From Burkholderiales bacterium (GTDB lineage: Bacteria > Pseudomonadota > Gammaproteobacteria > Burkholderiales > Burkholderiaceae_C): a stretch of DNA of 64,000 nucleotides. Under the pieces are notes generated by a model. That model was not told where the DNA came from, made no database searches, and saw only the letters and a list, made by a program, of their open reading frames with translations. Of this stretch, positions 40,903 through 50,022 are shown piece by piece. The stretch's first letter is position 1, and the number at the start of each line of letters is the position of its first letter. Made by a program: the position numbers and the translations under genes. Where the stretch lies: positions 1 through 64,000 of the forward strand of contig JAJUGJ010000011.1 of the NCBI GenBank assembly GCA_029268225.1, in the 5' to 3' direction.

Positions 40903-41745
40903 TCAGCTGTCCAACCCCATCACCAGGCGCGTGGCCGCATCCTGAGACAACGTCAGCAGTTGCGCGACGCCGGCGATGTCGTCCTTCAGCGCGGCTTGGG
41001 CGTTGGGGGCGTCCCACCCGTTGCGGGAGTGTCTTGCCAGTCGCACGGCCAGCATGACGTTGCGAACCTGGGGGTCGTTTGCGCGGCGTTCATCGGTGCA
41101 CTTGATGAGCATGTCCGGCAATTGCCACTCGCGCATCAGTTCATGTGCCAACGTGTTCAGTGTGGTGCCCAACACGGCCTTTTGTGCAGCAGCTGATCGC
41201 AAGGTCGGATCAGCTTGCTTGAGGTGGTCAATTTCCTTGGCCAATTTCGGGGCGTGACACCACAGCAGCATCTCGGCGAAGTCGTGCAGCAGGGCGGCCT
41301 CGTAAAGGATGCCTGCGTCCTCATCCTGCCGTCTGATGGCAAAGTTCAGAGAGAAGTTCGCGGCGCGACGCGCGCGGGTGATCACTTTGAGCAGGCCGCT
41401 CGCTGCTTCAGGGTCTGATTTGAACCACTCGATGAACGTGGGCGCATTCAAAAAGGTGTTGAAAAAGGGCGAAATGCCCATCATCACGATTGCCCCGGTC
41501 AGGGTTTCGGGGGGCTCCACACCCAGTCGCGTGCAGTAGCGCGAAACGTGAGCGATGACCTTCAGCACCATCAGCGGGTTGGCGCCCATGGCATCTGCGA
41601 GTGTTCTGGCGTCGACCGTGCCGCGCGTCTCTTCTATTTCGCGCAATTGCTGCAGTTCCACCATGGCGTGTGGCAGAACCGGAATTTCTGCATCTGCCAA
41701 GGCGCGCACCCAAGCAGATACGCTGGGTAGGGGGGACTCGATCAT
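40903..41745 (-). CDS. HDOD domain protein
   Basis: 280 residues. The HDOD fold covers about 15-215, with the sequence LADAMGANPLMVLKVIAHVSRY, AIVMMGISPFFNTFLNAP and YEAALLHDFAEMLLW. The HD pair is retained in LLHDFAEM, but no GYP motif is present, so phosphodiesterase activity is doubtful. HDOD proteins act in signalling, and some link to motility or chemotaxis. Upstream on the minus strand a TTGTCA-N17-GATAAG pair is a plausible promoter. Unlike many relatives there is no fused EAL or GGDEF domain. Confidence 0.88.
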   Translation of the reverse strand: MIESPLPSVSAWVRALADAEIPVLPHAMVELQQLREIEETRGTVDARTLADAMGANPLMVLKVIAHVSRYCTRLGVEPPETLTGAIVMMGISPFFNTFLNAPTFIEWFKSDPEAASGLLKVITRARRAANFSLNFAIRRQDEDAGILYEAALLHDFAEMLLWCHAPKLAKEIDHLKQADPTLRSAAAQKAVLGTTLNTLAHELMREWQLPDMLIKCTDERRANDPQVRNVMLAVRLARHSRNGWDAPNAQAALKDDIAGVAQLLTLSQDAATRLVMGLDS

Positions 41746-41796
41746 GTGGCAACCTCAACCCGGTCTGATGTCCTCTTATCCCCCGTTTTCCGCATA

Positions 41797-41834
41797 TTGA
41801 CAAGCCGGGAAGCCCCGGTGCTTGTCAAATTTTT
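41797..41834 (+). terminator. Inverted repeat with T-run between the chalcone-isomerase-like and HDOD genes
   Basis: TTGACAAGC (41797-41805) and GCTTGTCAA (41820-41828) are perfect complements, with an inner CCGG/CCGG pairing. The plus strand is followed by ATTTTT. Both flanking genes are on the minus strand, on which the T-run is missing, so its role as terminator for the minus-strand gene at 41860 is uncertain. One arm also supplies the putative -35 of the HDOD gene. Confidence 0.45.
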
Positions 41835-41859
41835 CACTTTTTGAGGTGAGGCGAGTCAA

Positions 41860-42438
41860 TCACTTGCCGCCGAGCAAAGCCTTCTTCAGGTCGGAGTCGA
41901 CCGGCGAGTTGCCCAGCCAGATCTTCAGGAGGGCGTTGTAGAAGTCGTCACCAGCGATGTCGCGACCCTTCTGGGTGCCATCCACCAGAACACGCAGGCC
42001 CGAGCCGGGAACCAGGTTCATGTGGATGGTGGTGCCCTTCTTGACGGAGCCGAAGCTCTTCATCAGCGAGAGCAGCTCATCAACGCGCGGCTTGAACTTG
42101 GCCATTTCGGCGTCGCTGTGGTTCTTTTCGAAGCCGGCGATCATGGCTTCTGCAAACTCTTCACCAGTGAGGTTACGCAGCAGCACGATCTGCATGCCCT
42201 TGGCACCCGATTGGGAGATGATGCCAGCGGCGTTGCTGTCCTTCTTGGTCACATACAAACCAGCTGCGTAGACGTCAAACACCATCTTGACGCGGACGCC
42301 AGCGCCGTTGAGTTGCAGAGATTGGTTGGCGACCTGGTAGGTGTCACCGAACTTGGCGCCTTTGATTTCGAGGGCCATGGCGGGCAGGGCTGCGGCCAAG
42401 GCGGTGCTCAGGATCAGGGCGCGGGCAAAGGATTTCAT
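41860..42438 (-). CDS. Secreted chalcone-isomerase-like protein
   Basis: 192 residues from the ATG at 42438. A signal peptide ([20 protein letters not shown], cleavage after MA) exports it. The remainder shows the chalcone-isomerase-like fold signature [17 protein letters not shown], followed by [18 protein letters not shown] and [20 protein letters not shown]. Bacterial members are not expected to have flavonoid isomerase activity and some bind fatty acids. The location is periplasmic. It is divergent from coaX with a 237-bp gap. Confidence 0.87.
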   Translation of the reverse strand: MKSFARALILSTALAAALPAMALEIKGAKFGDTYQVANQSLQLNGAGVRVKMVFDVYAAGLYVTKKDSNAAGIISQSGAKGMQIVLLRNLTGEEFAEAMIAGFEKNHSDAEMAKFKPRVDELLSLMKSFGSVKKGTTIHMNLVPGSGLRVLVDGTQKGRDIAGDDFYNALLKIWLGNSPVDSDLKKALLGGK

Positions 42439-42675
42439 GGTTTCTCCGGGAAATACGCTGGATCCACGACCCAGCAAGATACATGTGACAAAGATTGTGG
42501 CCCCGTGTTGACGCACGTATCCATCGGGATATCACCTTGGTTTCTCAGAAAAATTGTCCGAAATTGTGTTGCGGCGTGGCGATATTGCCGCACGGTTTCC
42601 CCGGTTCTGAGGATGACATGGCGCAGAATGTCGACTCCAAAGAGTTCAGGGTTTCTACTTCTGCGAGACGGATGC
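42439..42675. promoter_or_regulatory. Divergent promoter region of the chalcone-isomerase-like gene and coaX
   Basis: This gap is AT-rich around 42530-42565. It contains an inverted repeat TGCGGC-N11-GCCGCA at about 42569-42591. No -35/-10 pair could be placed with confidence. I see no gene here. Confidence 0.35.
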
Positions 42676-43452
42676 ATGTCCTTTCTGGTTATTGACATAG
42701 GCAATACGCGCCTGAAGTGGGGCCTGTACGCAACGCCTGCGCCGGGTTCCGAGTTGTTGGCGCACGGTGCCGTGGTACTGGAGGACATTGATTACCTCTG
42801 GGACCTGTACTGGAAAAATCTGATGCACAAGCCCACCGCCATGCTGGGTTGCGTGGTGGCGGGTGAGGCCATCAAGCGTCGTGTCGAGGAGCAGTTGGTC
42901 GAGGGCTGGGGGTTGACGCCGCGATGGGTCTCGTCCAGCAAGGAGGCCGGTGGCGTGATCAACAGCTATGAGCATCCTCAGCGGCTGGGGTCAGATCGTT
43001 GGGCTGCGATCATTGGGGCGCGCCAGCATGCGCTGCGCACTCACCCCGACCATGTGCCCCCCGTGCTTGCCGTGATGGTGGGTACGGCCGTGACCGTGGA
43101 TGCCGTGGATGCGGCAGGACGTTTTCTCGGTGGCTTGATCCTGCCCGGTTTTGGCTTGATGTACCGTGCGTTGGAAAGTGGCACGGCAGGCCTCAAGGTG
43201 CCCACTGGGGAGGTGCGAGACTTCCCGACCAACACCAGTGATGCGCTGATGAGTGGTGGTACCGACGCCATTGCTGGCGCCATCGAGCGCAGTCTGCGTC
43301 GCCTGCAGGCTCACACAGGGGAGGCCCCCCTGCTGATCATGTCGGGCGGTGCTGTGTCACGCTTGTCTCATGTGATCGAGTTGCCAGCCCTCGTCGTGGA
43401 AAACCTCATCTTCGAGGGCTTGCTGACGCTGGCATCCGCCATCACAGAATGA
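42676..43452 (+). CDS. coaX: Type III pantothenate kinase
   Basis: 258 residues from the ATG at 42676. The phosphate-binding motif [16 protein letters not shown] opens the protein. [30 protein letters not shown] and the later SGGAVSRLS complete the ASKHA fold. It catalyses the first step of CoA synthesis and supplies the CoA used by AcpS and the acyl-CoA synthetase. A longer reading from 42022 runs antisense through the upstream gene and is rejected. The last 11 bases overlap the end of hslU on the other strand. Confidence 0.94.
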   Translation: MSFLVIDIGNTRLKWGLYATPAPGSELLAHGAVVLEDIDYLWDLYWKNLMHKPTAMLGCVVAGEAIKRRVEEQLVEGWGLTPRWVSSSKEAGGVINSYEHPQRLGSDRWAAIIGARQHALRTHPDHVPPVLAVMVGTAVTVDAVDAAGRFLGGLILPGFGLMYRALESGTAGLKVPTGEVRDFPTNTSDALMSGGTDAIAGAIERSLRRLQAHTGEAPLLIMSGGAVSRLSHVIELPALVVENLIFEGLLTLASAITE

Positions 43453-44773
43453 AGCGAGAGAGATCCTCGTTGCGGGCGAGTTCGCCCAGGCGTTGATCGA
43501 CCTCGGCCGCATCGATCACATGGGTCTGTCCACCCAGGTCAGGCGCTTGGAAGGACAGTTCATCGAGGAGTCGCTCCATCACCGTGGACAGGCGGCGTGC
43601 GCCGATGTTTTCTGTGCGTTCGTTCACCTCGAATGCAATCTGAGCCAGGCGCTGGATGGCCTCAGGGGTGAAGTCGAGGGTCACGCCCTCCGCCGACAGC
43701 AAAGCCTGATACTGTTTGATCAGGCTCGCGGTGGGTTGGGTGAGGATGGCCTCGAAGTCCTGCACTGAAAGCGAGGACAGCTCCACCCGAATCGGGAAGC
43801 GTCCTTGCAATTCTGGGATCAGGTCGCTGGGTTTGCTGAGGTGAAAGGCCCCCGAGGCGATGAAAAGGATGTGGTCGGTCTTGACCATGCCGTACTTGGT
43901 CTTGACCGTGGTGCCCTCGACCAGAGGCAGCAGATCGCGCTGCACGCCCTGACGCGACACCTCGGCGCCGCTGCCATCGGCGTTGCGGCTGGCCACTTTG
44001 TCGATCTCGTCAATGAAGACGATGCCGTTTTGCTCGGCGCGCTCCAGCGCTTTGGCGCGGATGTCATCTTCGTTGAGCAACTTGGCGGCTTCTTCCTCGA
44101 TCAGCTGGGTGCGGGCTTCGGCCACCGTCACCTTGCGTGACTTGCGGTTTTGCTGCCCGATCTGCGAGAACATGCCGCGCAGTTGCTCCGCCATGTCTTC
44201 CATGCCGGCCGGGCTCATGATCTCGACGGCCGGCGCCTTGGCGTCGCTCAGTTCGATCTCGATCTCCTTGTCATCGAGTGCGCCTTCGCGCAGGCGCTTG
44301 CGCATCACCTGACGCGCGGTGTTATCAGCTGGTGGAGCGCTGATACCGAAGTCCGTACGGGGTAGCGGAACCAGCACATCAAGGATGCGGTCTTCGGCCG
44401 CATCTTCGGCGCGGGCCCGCTGGGCCTGCATCTGGTGTGTGCGCTCCTGCTTGACGGCGCTCTCCACCAAGTCGCGGATGATGGTGTCCACGTCCTTACC
44501 CACATAGCCCACTTCGGTGAACTTGGTGGCCTCGACCTTGATGAACGGCGCATCGGCCAGCTTGGCCAGGCGGCGGGCGATCTCGGTCTTGCCCACGCCG
44601 GTGGGGCCGATCATCAGGATGTTCTTGGGTGTGATTTCGCTGCGCAGCTTCTCGTCGACTTGCTGGCGGCGCCAGCGGTTGCGCAGGGCAATGGCGACAG
44701 CGCGCTTGGCATCGTGCTGACCGATGATGTGTCGGTCGAGTTCGCTGACGATTTCTCGGGGTGTCATGCTCAT
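43442..44773 (-). CDS. hslU: ATP-dependent protease ATPase subunit HslU
   Basis: 443 residues from the ATG at 44773 ([19 protein letters not shown]). Walker A is [18 protein letters not shown] and Walker B is [11 protein letters not shown]. The I-domain (about 110-240) and sensor motifs ([17 protein letters not shown]) are present, as is the conserved C-terminal LSRFIL that docks into HslV. It unfolds substrates for HslV. A second ATG at 44767 is an alternative. It lies seven bases downstream of hslV. Confidence 0.97.
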   Translation of the reverse strand: MSMTPREIVSELDRHIIGQHDAKRAVAIALRNRWRRQQVDEKLRSEITPKNILMIGPTGVGKTEIARRLAKLADAPFIKVEATKFTEVGYVGKDVDTIIRDLVESAVKQERTHQMQAQRARAEDAAEDRILDVLVPLPRTDFGISAPPADNTARQVMRKRLREGALDDKEIEIELSDAKAPAVEIMSPAGMEDMAEQLRGMFSQIGQQNRKSRKVTVAEARTQLIEEEAAKLLNEDDIRAKALERAEQNGIVFIDEIDKVASRNADGSGAEVSRQGVQRDLLPLVEGTTVKTKYGMVKTDHILFIASGAFHLSKPSDLIPELQGRFPIRVELSSLSVQDFEAILTQPTASLIKQYQALLSAEGVTLDFTPEAIQRLAQIAFEVNERTENIGARRLSTVMERLLDELSFQAPDLGGQTHVIDAAEVDQRLGELARNEDLSRFIL

Positions 44774-44780
44774 GGTGTGC

Positions 44781-45329
44781 TCAGCCCAGCGTTTCGATGG
44801 TGTGGTTCTGATTGGTGTAGATGCACAGGTCGCCGGCAATCTCCAGCGACTTCTTGACCATGACGGCCGCATCCAGCTCGGTGTTGGCCACCAGGGCCCG
44901 CGCAGCGGCCTGCGCATAGGCGCCTCCCGAACCAATGGCGATGATGCCGTGCTCAGGCTCCAGGACATCGCCATTGCCGGTGATGATGAGCGATGTCTCG
45001 CGGTCGGCCACCGCCAGCATGGCTTCGAGCTTGCGGAGCACGCGATCGGTGCGCCAGTCGCGTGTCAACTCAACGGCTGCGCGGGTGAGGTGGCCTTGGT
45101 GCTTTTCCAGTTTGGATTCAAAGCGCTCGAACAGGGTGAAGGCATCCGCAGTAGCGCCTGCAAAACCGGCCAACACCTGGTCACGGTAGAGGCGGCGTAC
45201 CTTGCGAGCCGAGGCTTTGACGACGATGTGGCCCAAGGTGACTTGGCCATCGCCGCCCATGGCGACTTGCCAGCCGGTGGGGGTCTGGCGCCGGATGCTG
45301 ACGATGGTGGTGCCGTGGTAGGAGTCCAT
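44781..45329 (-). CDS. hslV: ATP-dependent protease subunit HslV
   Basis: 182 residues. The N-terminus is [14 protein letters not shown]; the propeptide is removed before the catalytic Thr, as in all HslV proteins. The [12 protein letters not shown] and [18 protein letters not shown] motifs are conserved, and the C-terminal region contains [16 protein letters not shown]. It forms the threonine protease double hexamer. No good Shine-Dalgarno sequence is visible before the ATG. A sigma-32-like promoter at 45360-45388 fits its known heat-shock expression. Confidence 0.97.
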   Translation of the reverse strand: MDSYHGTTIVSIRRQTPTGWQVAMGGDGQVTLGHIVVKASARKVRRLYRDQVLAGFAGATADAFTLFERFESKLEKHQGHLTRAAVELTRDWRTDRVLRKLEAMLAVADRETSLIITGNGDVLEPEHGIIAIGSGGAYAQAAARALVANTELDAAVMVKKSLEIAGDLCIYTNQNHTIETLG

Positions 45330-45334
45330 GACGC

Positions 45335-45361
45335 GTAGCGGAGTTCAGTGAACTACGTTAC
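45335..45361. promoter_or_regulatory. Palindrome in the hslV leader
   Basis: AGTTCA-G-TGAACT (45342-45354) is extended by GTAGCG and CGTTAC arms with one mismatch. It lies five bases upstream of the hslV ATG. It could be an mRNA-stabilising stem-loop or an operator, and it overlaps the presumed transcription start. Confidence 0.45.
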
Positions 45362-45388
45362 ATGCGGTCAGGCTTGGCCAATTCAAGG
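45360..45388 (-). promoter_or_regulatory. Heat-shock (sigma-32) type promoter of hslVU
   Basis: On the minus strand, CTTGAA (plus-strand 45382-45387) and CCGCATGT (45360-45367) are separated by 14 bp. This fits the sigma-32 pattern CTTGAA-N13/14-CCCCATNT with six of eight -10 positions. Transcription would start near 45353, about 24 bases before hslV. Confidence 0.6.
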
Positions 45389-45422
45389 TGGCGCCCGTGT
45401 AAAGAGCGCACCTGTGTGACGA

Positions 45423-47189
45423 TCACACCGTCTGAAGCTTGACGTGAGCGTGCTCGTTGATCCCCATGGCACCGAAGAACAGGGCGATGAGGCGGTGCGG
45501 GTTGTTGAAAATCACGGTGCGGTTCTCACCGCGCCGCGCCAGCACCCAGTTGAGGAGGTCGCCTGCGGCGATGAAATCGACGCGCAGCAAGTGCTGGCAA
45601 TCAACTTCCAGCGAGACGCTGGCGCCCAGTTGGCTGTCAAGTTGTGTCAGCGTGCTGCTGATGTCGCCGACCAGTTGTCCGGAGAGATTCAGCGCAGCCA
45701 CCTGCACAAACTCGACTTCATTGTGGAACTGGGATTCGACGAAGCTGGTGATGACTTTGGAGACGTGCGTGAGTGGGCGGGTTTGCGGGCTGACGCCATC
45801 GTTGCTCAGGCGGACCTTGCACGCCGTGGGTTCCCAGGAGGGCGGCGACAGTTCGTAGGTGACGCAGTAGTCGATGGCCACCTCATCAAACTGGATGGGG
45901 TTATTGCACATCCGCAGCACGTCCAGGTGCAGCATCCAATAGGCCGGATCTACGCTGCGGCTCCCGGTTGGTGCCAAATCGCCGAGCACATGCAACAGCT
46001 GATCAGTACCCAGCCAGTGAAGTTCGATCGGCTCGCGGGCCCATTGTCGAATGAGTTGGCCGAGATGGTCGGCGCCTTCCGGCGTCAGGTTGTGGACCCT
46101 GCTCCAGTCCATGACCCAGGGGCGTGGCAGCTGCAAAATCTCCGTTCGCAACTGAGACACGGCGTCGCCATCGATGTTCTCGGGTGCAATCCAGCCATGC
46201 GCGGGTTCGGGTGGTGTCGCAGGTGAGTCAGCAGTGACGCTGGCCGCAGCCCCGTCGGTCGAGGCTGGCTTGGCGGTGGCGGGCTTCTGCTGCGCCAGGA
46301 AGCGAGCCACCTTGTCTGGCAGCGAGTACCACTGAGGGGCCGACAGGCCGAATTTTTGCGCAAAGGTGACCGCGAGGTTGTCAAACTGCTGCGGCAGGTC
46401 GAGGGCGCGGTAGTAGTCGAACAGCGCCATCCAAGTTTCAGTGTGCTCGTGTCTCGCTGCACCTGGCTGAATCAGGTCAAGGAGACAGCGTTCACATTGC
46501 TCGAAGTCTGCGTTGGCAAACGCGATGACCGCCTCGTCAAGCTCCGGGTCGTGCACCATTTCGGCCACATGGAAGTCTTGCTGAGGCATGAAACCGCTGG
46601 CAGCCAGCAAAGAGGAAGATGCGGGCTGGGTGACCGCAGTGGGCGCAGTCGTTGATGCTGGAGCGGTGTCTGGCGTCGGTGACGCTGGCGGAACCAAATC
46701 CAGCGCAATGGCGATGTCCGTTGACAATCCCGCTGCCTGCGTTGGACGTGCCGCTGCTGCGCTGTCCGCTGGCTGTCCGAAGTCGAGCGGCAAAGTCGGG
46801 ACGTGGACAGGGGGCTTGGGTGTCGTGCGCGTGCTGCCAGCGCCCACCATCTGCTGCTCGATCTCGTCGATCTTGGCTTTGACCGCAATGTCGGATGGGG
46901 CGCCGTTGGTGTGAGGCCGCGAGTCTGGGTCGAGGTTGGAAGGGGTGTTGAGCGCCAGCGCCGCATCGGCACTGAGTCCTTCACGGCGGATCTTGCGGAG
47001 CATGTCGAATTCGCGCTTGCGCACGAAGTCGTTGCGCCGCTTGCGTTCGATCATCGCCTTGATCTCGGACTTGGCGTACTCGCTTTCGCCTGCGTCAGCT
47101 TCTTGCGTGTCCAGCGAAGACCACTCGGTCGTCGGGTTGGCGACAAAACGCACCACCTTGCGGAAAAAACCACCGGTTTCCTTGCTCAT
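45423..47189 (-). CDS. STAS-domain protein of unknown function
   Basis: 588 residues. The first 90 residues are charged and include a basic coiled region (RKRRNDFVRKREFDMLRKIR). Residues about 95-200 are Ala/Pro/Thr-rich and probably disordered. Residues about 200-300 form a helical domain (LDEAVIAFANADFEQCERCLLDLI), and the C-terminal 260 residues contain a STAS-like fold read around SLEVDCQHLLRVDFIAAGDLLNWV. An additional STAS-like half may precede it (PRPWVMDWSRVHNLTPEGADHLGQL). There is no signal or membrane segment. It lies between hslV and dksA on the same strand, an arrangement I have seen only in betaproteobacteria. The function is unknown. Confidence 0.75.
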   Translation of the reverse strand: MSKETGGFFRKVVRFVANPTTEWSSLDTQEADAGESEYAKSEIKAMIERKRRNDFVRKREFDMLRKIRREGLSADAALALNTPSNLDPDSRPHTNGAPSDIAVKAKIDEIEQQMVGAGSTRTTPKPPVHVPTLPLDFGQPADSAAAARPTQAAGLSTDIAIALDLVPPASPTPDTAPASTTAPTAVTQPASSSLLAASGFMPQQDFHVAEMVHDPELDEAVIAFANADFEQCERCLLDLIQPGAARHEHTETWMALFDYYRALDLPQQFDNLAVTFAQKFGLSAPQWYSLPDKVARFLAQQKPATAKPASTDGAAASVTADSPATPPEPAHGWIAPENIDGDAVSQLRTEILQLPRPWVMDWSRVHNLTPEGADHLGQLIRQWAREPIELHWLGTDQLLHVLGDLAPTGSRSVDPAYWMLHLDVLRMCNNPIQFDEVAIDYCVTYELSPPSWEPTACKVRLSNDGVSPQTRPLTHVSKVITSFVESQFHNEVEFVQVAALNLSGQLVGDISSTLTQLDSQLGASVSLEVDCQHLLRVDFIAAGDLLNWVLARRGENRTVIFNNPHRLIALFFGAMGINEHAHVKLQTV

Positions 47190-47234
47190 GATGCGAGTAT
47201 GCCCTCCCTGTTCACTGTCGGGTGTCCTCTGCGC

Positions 47235-47708
47235 TCAGTCCCCGAACATCTTTTGCTTGAGTTCGCGACGTTGTTGCGCTTCAAGTGACAAAGTGGCAGT
47301 AGGGCGAGCCAGCAGTCGTCCCAAGCCGATGGGCTCACCAGTCTCGTCGCAGAAACCGTACTCGCCGGACTCGATGCGGGCGATGGATTGCGAGATCTTC
47401 TTGAGCAGCTTGCGTTCGCGGTCGCGGGTGCGCAATTCCAGGGCATGCTCTTCTTCGATCGTGGCGCGGTCAGCCGGATCGGGCACGATGGAGGTGTCTT
47501 CACGCAAGTGCTCGGTGGTTTCGCCCGCGTTGGACAGCAGGTCGGCCTTCTGGGCCTCCAGAACCGTGCGGAAGTACTCCAGCTGCTTGTCGTTCATGTA
47601 CTCCGACTCAGGCATGGCCAGCAACTCGGCTTGGGTCAGGTCACGACCAGCTTTGTTCTTCCAGGCGTTGGCGAGTTTGGGGTCAACCTTGGTGGCGTTA
47701 GTGGGCAT
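47235..47708 (-). CDS. dksA: RNA polymerase-binding transcription factor DksA, zinc-finger-less form
   Basis: 157 residues from the ATG at 47708; an upstream TTG at 47786 has no family support. The coiled-coil region holds SNAGETTEHLREDTSIVPDP and DRATIEEEHALELRTRDRE, the latter with the acidic tip. The globular region reads GEYGFCDETGEPIGLGRLLARPT, with only one of the four zinc Cys retained. DksA binds the RNA polymerase secondary channel and works with ppGpp. The Cys-poor form is expected to function without zinc. It lies next to a COG0523 GTPase gene and a STAS gene. Confidence 0.93.
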   Translation of the reverse strand: MPTNATKVDPKLANAWKNKAGRDLTQAELLAMPESEYMNDKQLEYFRTVLEAQKADLLSNAGETTEHLREDTSIVPDPADRATIEEEHALELRTRDRERKLLKKISQSIARIESGEYGFCDETGEPIGLGRLLARPTATLSLEAQQRRELKQKMFGD

Positions 47709-47937
47709 GTTCTCTGATGGACTGATGTGCGACGACGAGCGTCCTGGCGCCACAGATGTGGCAGCGGTGGTGACCGCGTTTGTCAAGGCCGGCGTACGGG
47801 CGCAACACCATGGCCGTGGCCTTGACTTCAGTTCGGTGTGCGCTTTCCGTCAAGACAGATCCTGATGGGAAGCGCGCGGATTGTAGCGATGCTTGAGGGC
47901 AGATTTCACCAGACTATCCCTCAAGTGTTCGCAGACG
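47709..47937. other. dksA upstream region
   Basis: 229 bases between dksA and the COG0523 gene, both on the minus strand. No Zur-box-like palindrome and no coding frame with family support was seen. The dksA promoter is presumably here but was not resolved. Confidence 0.35.
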
Positions 47938-49002
47938 TTACGCGAGGCACTGATCCAGGCCGGCTTTGAACAGGTCCTGGGGCAATTCAATGCCGATGAA
48001 TACCATTTTGCTGATCTTGGGTTCACCTGCAGCCCATTTCGGCCCGACGTCGCTGCCCATGAGCTGGTGCACGCCTTGGAAAACCACTTTGCGATCCATG
48101 CCAGAGACATGCAGCACGCCTTTGTAACGCAACATGCGGGGGCCGTAAATCTGCACCATCGAGCCGAGGAAATCTTCCAGCTTGGTGGCGTTGAAGGGCT
48201 TGTGGGATTTGTAGACGAAGGACTTCACGTCATCGTCGTGGGCATGGTGGTGTGGGTGGTGGCAGGCCTCACCGTCTGCATGGTCATGGCCGCAGTCGTG
48301 ACTGTGTTGGTGTCCGTGACCGTGACCATGATGGCTGTGTGCATCGTCCTTCAGGAAGTCGGGGTCGATGTCCAACTTGGCGTTCAGGTTGAAGCCCTTC
48401 AGGTCGAGCACTTCGGCGATCGGCACTTCCCCGAAATGCACGCGCTTTTGTGGTGCGCGCGGATTCATGTGCTTGATGCGGTGGACCAGGGCATTTGCTT
48501 CGTCTTCGGTGACCAGATCGGTTTTGCTGATGAAAATCTGGTCGGCAAAACCCACTTGGCGGCGTGCTTCCTGGCGCTGGTCGAGTTGCTGTTCACCGTG
48601 CTTGGCATCGACCAAGGTCAGGATGGAGTCGAGCAAGTAAAGCTCGGCAATCTCGTCGTCCATGAAGAAGGTTTGCGCGACAGGGCCTGGATCGGCCACG
48701 CCGGTGGTTTCGATCACCACGCGTTCGAAATTCAGGGTGCCCGCCTTGCGCTGCTTGGCCAGGTCGGCCAAGGTCTCGCGCAAATCTTCCCGGATGGTGC
48801 AACAGACGCAGCCATTGCTCATCTGAACAATGTGCTCCTCGGTGTCGGCCACCAGAATGTCGTTGTCGATGTTTTCTTCGCCGAATTCGTTCTCGATCAC
48901 AGCAATGCGCTGGCCGTGGGCTTCGGTGAGGACGCGTTTGAGCAGCGTGGTCTTGCCGCTGCCCAGAAAACCGGTGAGGATGGTGACAGGAATCAGGCTC
49001 AT
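47938..49002 (-). CDS. COG0523 (CobW/YjiA-type) metal-binding GTPase
   Basis: 354 residues from the ATG at 49002 (MSLIPVTILTGFLGSGKTTL). Walker A is GFLGSGKTT, the family's metal motif GCVCC lies in MSNGCVCCTIRED, and the G4-type motif is SKTD. A His/Asp-rich loop (about residues 245-285, with repeated HGH, HSH and HHPHHH units) should bind zinc or nickel. The C-terminal CobW domain (about 285-354) closes the fold. COG0523 proteins are proposed metallochaperones. Its placement next to the zinc-independent DksA resembles zinc-homeostasis loci, but no Zur site is visible. It is divergent from corC. Confidence 0.9.
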   Translation of the reverse strand: MSLIPVTILTGFLGSGKTTLLKRVLTEAHGQRIAVIENEFGEENIDNDILVADTEEHIVQMSNGCVCCTIREDLRETLADLAKQRKAGTLNFERVVIETTGVADPGPVAQTFFMDDEIAELYLLDSILTLVDAKHGEQQLDQRQEARRQVGFADQIFISKTDLVTEDEANALVHRIKHMNPRAPQKRVHFGEVPIAEVLDLKGFNLNAKLDIDPDFLKDDAHSHHGHGHGHQHSHDCGHDHADGEACHHPHHHAHDDDVKSFVYKSHKPFNATKLEDFLGSMVQIYGPRMLRYKGVLHVSGMDRKVVFQGVHQLMGSDVGPKWAAGEPKISKMVFIGIELPQDLFKAGLDQCLA

Positions 49003-49116
49003 GAGCGCAGTGTAGTCTTGACGCCCCGGATGCAGGGGCAGTAATGCAGGGATGTGGGCCGGAATTCTTCCGACCATGGGGTATTCTTGCAGCATATCAA
49101 CCACGACACCGCTCCT

Positions 49117-50022
49117 GTGTCCGATTCCCCTCCTAGTCGCCCGCCGCGAGGCGACCGACCCCACGCTTCCGCCGCACGGCGGGACAAAGACCACCGTAGC
49201 CTGTTTGTTCGTTTGGTGGAGTTCATCTCCCCCGGGCCGGATACGACGGCTGAACTGATCGAGACCCTGGCCGATGCCGAGCATCGCGAGTTGATCGAAC
49301 CCGAATCTCGGGTGATGCTCGAGGGGGTGATCCGCATGGCAGGCATGACGGTGGCCGATGTGATGGTGCCCGTGCGTCGCATGGACATGCTTGACATCGA
49401 CGCACCCTACGAAGAGTTGCTGGCCCAGATCATTGAGGACGGTCACTCTCGCTTTCCTGTGTATGAGGGCGAGCGAGACAACATCATCGGCGTGCTCATG
49501 TCCAAAGATTTGCTCAAGCTGCAGCGTGCGCCAGAGTTGAATCTGCGCACCTTGCTGCGACCTGCTGTCTTTGTCCCTGAGTCCAAGGGGCTCAACGAGT
49601 TGTTGCGTGAGTTCCGATCCAACCGCAGCCATTTGGCGATGGCCATCGACGAGTTCGGCATGACATCGGGGCTGGTCACGATCGAGGATGTCCTGGAAGA
49701 GATCGTTGGCGAGATTGAGGATGAGTTCGATGAAGAAGATCGGCAGTCGAGCATCTTCACACTGGCTGACGGGAGTCAACGTGTCGCCGGTGATGCCTTG
49801 ATTGAGGCTGTCAATGAGGTGTTCGGGACCCAACTGCCCGATGACGAGTTCGAGACCATTGGCGGCTTGGTGGCCCATGAGCTGGGCCGGGTGCCGCGGC
49901 GAGGGGAGTCCGTTGACGTGGGCGGGTTACGGTTTTTCGTGATGCTGGCCCGCGGCGGCGCAGTGCGTTGGTTCAAAGTGACGCGTGCGCCCGATGCTGC
50001 GCAGGCGGTTGAGGCTGGATGA
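49117..50022 (+). CDS. corC: Magnesium/cobalt efflux protein CorC (CBS and CorC_HlyC domains)
   Basis: 301 residues from the GTG at 49117; a GTG at 49054 would add 21 residues. The CBS pair covers about 85-205, with VADVMVPVRRMDMLDID and VTIEDVLEEIVGEIEDEFDEE. The transporter-associated C-terminal domain (about 215-290) follows. There are no membrane helices, as in CorC/YbeX proteins. In E. coli the gene is next to lnt, as here. Its stop overlaps lnt (ATGA at 50019-50022). Roles suggested in other bacteria include Mg/Co homeostasis and ribosome maturation. Confidence 0.92.
   Translation: MSDSPPSRPPRGDRPHASAARRDKDHRSLFVRLVEFISPGPDTTAELIETLADAEHRELIEPESRVMLEGVIRMAGMTVADVMVPVRRMDMLDIDAPYEELLAQIIEDGHSRFPVYEGERDNIIGVLMSKDLLKLQRAPELNLRTLLRPAVFVPESKGLNELLREFRSNRSHLAMAIDEFGMTSGLVTIEDVLEEIVGEIEDEFDEEDRQSSIFTLADGSQRVAGDALIEAVNEVFGTQLPDDEFETIGGLVAHELGRVPRRGESVDVGGLRFFVMLARGGAVRWFKVTRAPDAAQAVEAG

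Noticed and set aside
42022..42675. A 218-residue N-terminal extension of coaX
   Set aside because: It is antisense to the chalcone-isomerase-like gene; the pantothenate kinase family starts at [12 protein letters not shown].
47709..47937. A Zur-regulated site upstream of dksA
   Set aside because: No palindrome resembling a Zur box is visible.
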